Assembly (NCBI GenBank): GCA_022627515.1
Contig: JAKEGK010000240.1
Coordinates: forward strand, 1 to 44,255
DNA length: 44,255 bases
Reading direction: 5' to 3'
Source of the DNA: Gammaproteobacteria bacterium
GTDB lineage: Bacteria > Pseudomonadota > Gammaproteobacteria > SZUA-152
Part shown: positions 39,454-44,255 of the stretch, piece by piece
How positions within the stretch are numbered: position 1 is the stretch's first letter
How the letters are laid out: each line of letters opens with the position of its first letter
Position numbers and translations under genes: made by a program
The notes under the pieces: model-generated
The model's input: only the letters and a program-made list of their open reading frames with translations
Told to the model about the DNA's origin: nothing
Database searches by the model: none

Positions 39454-40686
39454 TTAAACCACTTCACCCATCTTGAAGATCGGCAGGTACATGGCGATTA
39501 CGAGGCCGCCGATGAGCACGCCCAGGATGGCCATAATCATGGGTTCCAGCAAGGAGCTTAAGCCATCGACCATATTATCCACTTCCTCTTCGAAAAAGTC
39601 GGCAACCTTGGAAAGCATGGTATCCACCGCGCCGGTTTCTTCGCCAATCGCCAGCATTTGCACCACCATATTGGGGAACAGCCCGGATTGTTTCATGGAC
39701 ACATTCATTTGGGTACCGGTCGCGACTTCATCACGCATTTGCAATATAGCTTTGCCATAGACACTGTTACCGCATGCGTCGGCGACGGTTTCCAGTGCTT
39801 CCACCAGCGGCATACCGGCTGCGAACATGGTGGCTAGGGTGCGAGCGAAGCGCGCAATGGTGGCTTTAATGACGATTTCGCCAAAAATGGGGGCTTTTAA
39901 TACAACACGATCTAATGCTTGATTAAATTTTTTTGACCTTTTCTTGAGGTTGATAAATACATATATGGCGGCGCCGATGGCAAGAAAAATTGCCCACCAC
40001 CAAGCTTGGAATAATTTTGATAGCTCGACTACAAACAAGGTGAGTGCTGGCAAATCCGCGCCAAATCCTTCAAACATACTTTGAAATTGGGGGATAACGA
40101 AAATAAGCAAAATGGCGGTAATTACGAATGCCACCACAATAACCGCGGCGGGATAAAAAAGTGCTTTCTTGATCTTACCCTTGATCGCTTCAACTTTTTC
40201 CTTGTAGGTTGCGATTTTGTCCAGCAAGGTTTCCAGAATACCTGCCTGTTCGCCGGCGTGCACCAGGTTGCAGAACAGGTCATCGAAATACAATGGGTGT
40301 CTTCTTAACGCATCTGCAAGCGCAGTACCACTCTCGACATCTGCCTTGATGGCCATGATCATGGACTGCATGCTGGGATTTTCATGTCCCCGGCCGACAA
40401 TTTCGAAAGCCTGCACCAGCGGCACACCGGCGGCCATCATGGTGGCTAGCTGACGGCTGAAAACAGCGATGTCTTTGGACGTGATTTTTTTCTTCCTGGG
40501 TCCACCACCAAATAACGATGTGGGTTTTTTCTTGACTTTAAGCGGGGTAATACCCTGACGGCGCAAGTCCGCCTTGATCAGGGCGACATTAGTTCCCGTG
40601 GCTTCCCCTTTAACGCGTTTACCTTGTTTGTTGGTTCCTTCCCAAACAAAGGCTTCGGATTTTGGGGCTGTTGCTACTTTTGCCAT
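39454..40686 (-). CDS. pilC: Type IV pilus inner-membrane platform protein PilC
   Basis: FSRQLATMMAAGVPLVQAFEIVGRG, FARTLATMFAAGMPLVEALETVA, MLAIGEETGAVDTMLSKVADFFEEEVDNMVDGLSSLLEPMIMAILGVLIGG. Confidence 0.97.
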   Translation of the reverse strand: MAKVATAPKSEAFVWEGTNKQGKRVKGEATGTNVALIKADLRRQGITPLKVKKKPTSLFGGGPRKKKITSKDIAVFSRQLATMMAAGVPLVQAFEIVGRGHENPSMQSMIMAIKADVESGTALADALRRHPLYFDDLFCNLVHAGEQAGILETLLDKIATYKEKVEAIKGKIKKALFYPAAVIVVAFVITAILLIFVIPQFQSMFEGFGADLPALTLFVVELSKLFQAWWWAIFLAIGAAIYVFINLKKRSKKFNQALDRVVLKAPIFGEIVIKATIARFARTLATMFAAGMPLVEALETVADACGNSVYGKAILQMRDEVATGTQMNVSMKQSGLFPNMVVQMLAIGEETGAVDTMLSKVADFFEEEVDNMVDGLSSLLEPMIMAILGVLIGGLVIAMYLPIFKMGEVV

Positions 40687-40704
40687 ATATTATTCCTTCG
40701 TTAC

Positions 40705-42420
40705 TTACTCTTTGGTTACGCGATTGATTTCCTCAAGGGAGGTTAACCCGGCGCGAACTTTTACCAGGCCGGATTGGCGCAGGTCTCGAATTCCTTCCTT
40801 TTGCGCCTGGTCGGCCAACTGTATTGAATTGCCTCCCTCCATAATGATGCGGCGCATGGTATCCGATATGGGCATTACCTGATATATACCGACACGGCCT
40901 TTATAACCGCCGTTGCACTGGTCGCATCCGTTTTGGGAAGGACCGTAGATCTTGAGCGTCTTGACTTCATTGGGCGAGAATCCAATATCAATGAGGGTTA
41001 GATGCGGGATATCCCTGACCTGTTTGCAATTGCTGCATAACCGGCGCGCCAAACGCTGTGCGATGATAAGTTCAACGGAGGAGGCGATGTTATACGGTGC
41101 GATGCCCATGTTGATCATACGGGTCAGGGTCTGCGGCGCATCGTTGGTGTGCAAAGTGGATAACACAAGGTGACCGGTTTGAGCGGCTTTAATGGCAATT
41201 TCACCGGTTTCCATGTCACGAATCTCACCCACCATGATCACATCCGGGTCCTGACGCAAAAAGGCTTTTAGCGCGCTGGCAAACGTTAATCCCACCTTGT
41301 TATCTACGTTAACCTGGTTAATACCCGGCATGTTAATTTCCGCCGGGTCTTCCGCTGTGGAAATATTACGGTCTTCTGTGTTGAGAATGTTAATACCGGT
41401 ATACAGCGAAACCGTTTTACCGCTACCGGTCGGACCGGTAACCAGAATCATACCTTGTGGTTTGGCTAGCGCATTTAAATAGAGTTGCTTTTGGTCTTCT
41501 TCATAACCCAATACATCGATACCCAGTTGCGCGCTGGTGGGATCAAGAATACGCAGTACAATTTTTTCACCAAACAAGGTAGGACAGGTGCTTACGCGAA
41601 AGTCGATCGCCCGGTTTTTGGATAAGGTCATTTTCATGCGGCCGTCCTGGGGGACGCGGCGTTCGGAAATGTCCAGGCGCGATAAAACTTTAAGGCGCGC
41701 GGCGATCCGCTTGGCCAGCCCGACCGGAGGCGTGGCAATCTCGGTTAATACACCGTCCCGCCGGTACCTGACCCGGAAATACTTTTCATAGGGTTCAAAA
41801 TGAATATCCGACGCGCCACTATTAATAGCATCCAGAAGCACTTTATTGATAAAGCGCACGACCGGCGTATCATCGATATCACTGTCGCCGCCGCTGTCTG
41901 CTTTGGCGGTATCCTCGGTTGAAATATCAATAGAGTCCAGGTCGCCATCCAGATCCTGCAATGAAGTGTCACTTGCGGACATGGCTTTTTCAATAATAAC
42001 ATTGAGTTTGTCTTCTTCTACCAGTACGGCTTCCGTGTTCATCCCGGCGTGGAACTTGATTTCATCTAGCGCAATGAGGTTAGTGGGATCCGAAACGGCG
42101 ATAAACAGCCGGTTACCACGCTTAAACAAAGGGAGGCCATGGTGTTGCCGCACCAGCTTTTCATCAACCAGGCGCACGATCTCGGGATCCAGTTCTATGG
42201 CGGTGATATCAAGCAACGGCACCCCGAATTCATGGGCGGCCGCAATTGCCAAGGCCTTACTATTAACCAGCTTGGCTTCAACTAAATGCGTGACCAACGG
42301 TAATTTCTTTTTGGTCGCTACATCCTGAGCTTTGACGGCATCCGCTTCAGACAGCAGGCCATCCAGAACCAGCTTTCTTGCCAATCCACTGAGTTTCATT
42401 TGCGAACTTGGAGTTGCCAT
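40705..42420 (-). CDS. pilB: Type IV pilus assembly ATPase PilB
   Basis: GMILVTGPTGSGKTVSLYTGINILN (Walker A), LKAFLRQDPDVIMVGEIRDMETGEIAIKAAQTGHLVLSTLHTNDA, CSNCKQ/CDQCNGGYKGRVG zinc motif. Confidence 0.98.
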   Translation of the reverse strand: MATPSSQMKLSGLARKLVLDGLLSEADAVKAQDVATKKKLPLVTHLVEAKLVNSKALAIAAAHEFGVPLLDITAIELDPEIVRLVDEKLVRQHHGLPLFKRGNRLFIAVSDPTNLIALDEIKFHAGMNTEAVLVEEDKLNVIIEKAMSASDTSLQDLDGDLDSIDISTEDTAKADSGGDSDIDDTPVVRFINKVLLDAINSGASDIHFEPYEKYFRVRYRRDGVLTEIATPPVGLAKRIAARLKVLSRLDISERRVPQDGRMKMTLSKNRAIDFRVSTCPTLFGEKIVLRILDPTSAQLGIDVLGYEEDQKQLYLNALAKPQGMILVTGPTGSGKTVSLYTGINILNTEDRNISTAEDPAEINMPGINQVNVDNKVGLTFASALKAFLRQDPDVIMVGEIRDMETGEIAIKAAQTGHLVLSTLHTNDAPQTLTRMINMGIAPYNIASSVELIIAQRLARRLCSNCKQVRDIPHLTLIDIGFSPNEVKTLKIYGPSQNGCDQCNGGYKGRVGIYQVMPISDTMRRIIMEGGNSIQLADQAQKEGIRDLRQSGLVKVRAGLTSLEEINRVTKE

Positions 42421-43108
42421 TCTTTTATCAGTATTCTCGAACTATTAATCTTAATCAATTCTATATGTTGATCGTTGGAGTTGAAAACCAGCTTGGTGGG
42501 CAAAATTTGACTAACCTGAAGAAGCAACTTGTCACTTTACTTGCTGCTACGGCCCCCACATTAATTATAAAGCGTAATGGCTCTTGAGGTAGCTATTTAT
42601 TTGATTAGTCAAATTTATGGCACAAACACTTTGCCTCGTCCAACGACAAGGATCCTGAGTCATAGTCCTTATCGGCAAAATATTCGCATTATTTAATAGT
42701 TAATGCCAAGAGTGCGATTATTTTCCGGACAGGATTCAACAAGACATCGGTCATAAACCGCTCAATCTTTATCTTTTGAGCTAGAACTCAATTTTAATCT
42801 GAGAATTTTGGACCGGATTCGTATGGCACAACTTCCGGATTTAGCAAGTTTTGTGCTAGAAACATAGCAATTTACAGGTTTAAAGACATCGGATTTATCC
42901 ACCCTCACAAATAAGGAGAGTTCCAGTTTAGATCCTGCTGCAGCTGTTAGGGGGTACGATATTTGCAACGCTCAAAATCTACCTGGATATTCAAAGTACA
43001 CAGTGGTTTTTCCGGGTGAATAAGCAAAAATTTAAATCAGCTAACGGATTGTTAAAGAGTTTTGATAGCCTAAATTAAATTTGATTATTACTAGTACGCA
43101 ATATTCTC

Positions 43109-44164
43109 ATGCCAAGAATTATTCCTAAAGATCAAAAGATCAGGATTGCCGTCGTGGGTTGCGGCCGGATTTCCGCTAAGCATTTTGAAGCCATCCATTC
43201 ACATAACAAAGACCTGGAATTGGTTGCTGTTTGCGATTCCGATAAGAAGCAACTGGACGCCTCCGTGACTAAAACGGGCGTGCAGGGTTTCGACGACCTG
43301 CGTGATTTGTTGAAACAAACCGAAGCCGACCTTGTTGCGTTATGCACGCCCAGTGGTTTACATCCCCAACAGACGATTCGCTGCGCGAGAAGCGGTCGCC
43401 ACGTGATGACCGAAAAACCCATGGCGACCCGTTGGAAAGAAGGCATCAGCATGGTCCGTGCCTGTGACGAAGCGGGCGTGCGCTTGTTTGTAGTAAAACA
43501 AAACCGTCACAACGCTACCTTGCAATTGCTAAAGCGCGCGATCGACAAGAAGCGTTTTGGCAAAATCTACATGGTTCAAGTCAACGTGTTCTGGTCGCGT
43601 CCTCAGGAATATTATGACAGCGCGGCTTGGCGCGGCACCTGGGAATTTGATGGCGGCGCCTTGATGAACCAGGCGAGCCATTATGTGGATCTGTTGGACT
43701 GGTTGATTGGGCCGGTTAAAAGTGTGCAGGCGATGATTGGAACATTGGCTCGTAGAATCGAGGTGGAAGACTCGGCAGTATTGAACCTGCAATGGCGTTC
43801 CGGCGCAATGGGTTCGATGAGCGTGTCAATGTTGACCTATCCGAGAAATATGGAAGGCTCCATTACCATATTGGGTGAAAAAGGCACCGTCAAGCTGGGC
43901 GGCGTTGCCGTCAATCAATTCGAACATTGGGAGTTTGCGAATCAGGATGAAGATGATGAAAAAATCAAGAACGCCAATTACGAAACATCTTCAGTGTATG
44001 GTTTTGGTCACCCTGCTTACTATCAAAACGTAATAGAAACATTACGAGGGAACGCTGAGCCTCTTACTGACGGTCGCGAAGGTTTGCGTTCATTAGAATT
44101 ATTGATTGCCGCCTACATGTCAGCAAGGGATGGTAAGCAGGTTTCTTTGCCGCTTGAGTATTAA
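43109..44164 (+). CDS. Gfo/Idh/MocA family oxidoreductase, probable nucleotide-sugar dehydrogenase
   Basis: RIAVVGCGRISAKHFEAIHSH Rossmann motif; VMTEKPMA (EKP motif); GGALMNQASHYVDLLDWLIGPV. Confidence 0.93.
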   Translation: MPRIIPKDQKIRIAVVGCGRISAKHFEAIHSHNKDLELVAVCDSDKKQLDASVTKTGVQGFDDLRDLLKQTEADLVALCTPSGLHPQQTIRCARSGRHVMTEKPMATRWKEGISMVRACDEAGVRLFVVKQNRHNATLQLLKRAIDKKRFGKIYMVQVNVFWSRPQEYYDSAAWRGTWEFDGGALMNQASHYVDLLDWLIGPVKSVQAMIGTLARRIEVEDSAVLNLQWRSGAMGSMSVSMLTYPRNMEGSITILGEKGTVKLGGVAVNQFEHWEFANQDEDDEKIKNANYETSSVYGFGHPAYYQNVIETLRGNAEPLTDGREGLRSLELLIAAYMSARDGKQVSLPLEY

Positions 44165-44227
44165 CAGCTGTATTTTTGTTCCATAAATTCGCCGGTTAGC
44201 AGCGGAATAAATCAAGAATCATACTTC

Positions 44228-44255
44228 ATGAAACTCGTTACTATAGTAGGTGCCC
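44228..44255 (+). CDS. 5' end of a gene cut by the window edge, possibly UDP-GlcNAc 2-epimerase (WecB-like)
   Basis: ATG AAA CTC GTT ACT ATA GTA GGT GCC = MKLVTIVGA, like the N-terminus MKxxTIxGARPQ of non-hydrolysing epimerases; only 9 codons visible. Confidence 0.4.

Noticed and set aside
42741-42892. 10-nt direct repeat AAGACATCGG as a regulatory pair
   Set aside because: A repeat of this length in roughly 700 nt is not far from chance; mentioned only as context.
42762-42968. 68-aa minus-strand ORF MQISYPLTAAAGSKLELSLFVRVDKSD...
   Set aside because: No family recognised, no convincing ribosome-binding site; kept only as part of the unexplained intergenic region.

Overview
The 44 kb window is a dense housekeeping region, most likely gammaproteobacterial (inferred from gene content and order). 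From left to right it contains: a secreted TPR protein; htpG; on the minus strand an M48 protease/TPR lipoprotein, a BON-domain lipoprotein, yraN and an lpoA-like gene; rsmI; the RNase P RNA gene (rnpB); a complete co-oriented dcw cell-wall/division cluster (mraZ-rsmH-ftsL-ftsI-murE-murF-mraY-murD-ftsW-murG-murC-murB-ddl-ftsQ-ftsA-ftsZ-lpxC); a DciA-like DUF721 gene divergent from an M23 peptidase; secA; argJ; a Nudix-ThiE-like fusion; the minus-strand block yacG/zapD/coaE/pilD/pilC/pilB; and, at the right edge, a Gfo/Idh/MocA dehydrogenase followed by the first codons of a probable UDP-GlcNAc 2-epimerase. I found no CRISPR array, tRNA, transposase, prophage or clearly novel protein system. 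The signals most worth a second look are non-coding: (1) a nested palindromic, MITE-like element between argJ and the Nudix gene, with a perfect 29-bp inverted repeat, a central GC-rich hairpin, outer TGTCCCACAAA inverted repeats and near-identical flanking direct repeats; (2) two back-to-back perfect 9-bp-stem hairpins between rnpB and mraZ; (3) a 22-nt inverted repeat that includes the yacG stop codon; (4) four 10-bp-phased TGG boxes directly downstream of a strong mraZ promoter. All protein calls were made by recognising motifs in the translations; no database search was run.
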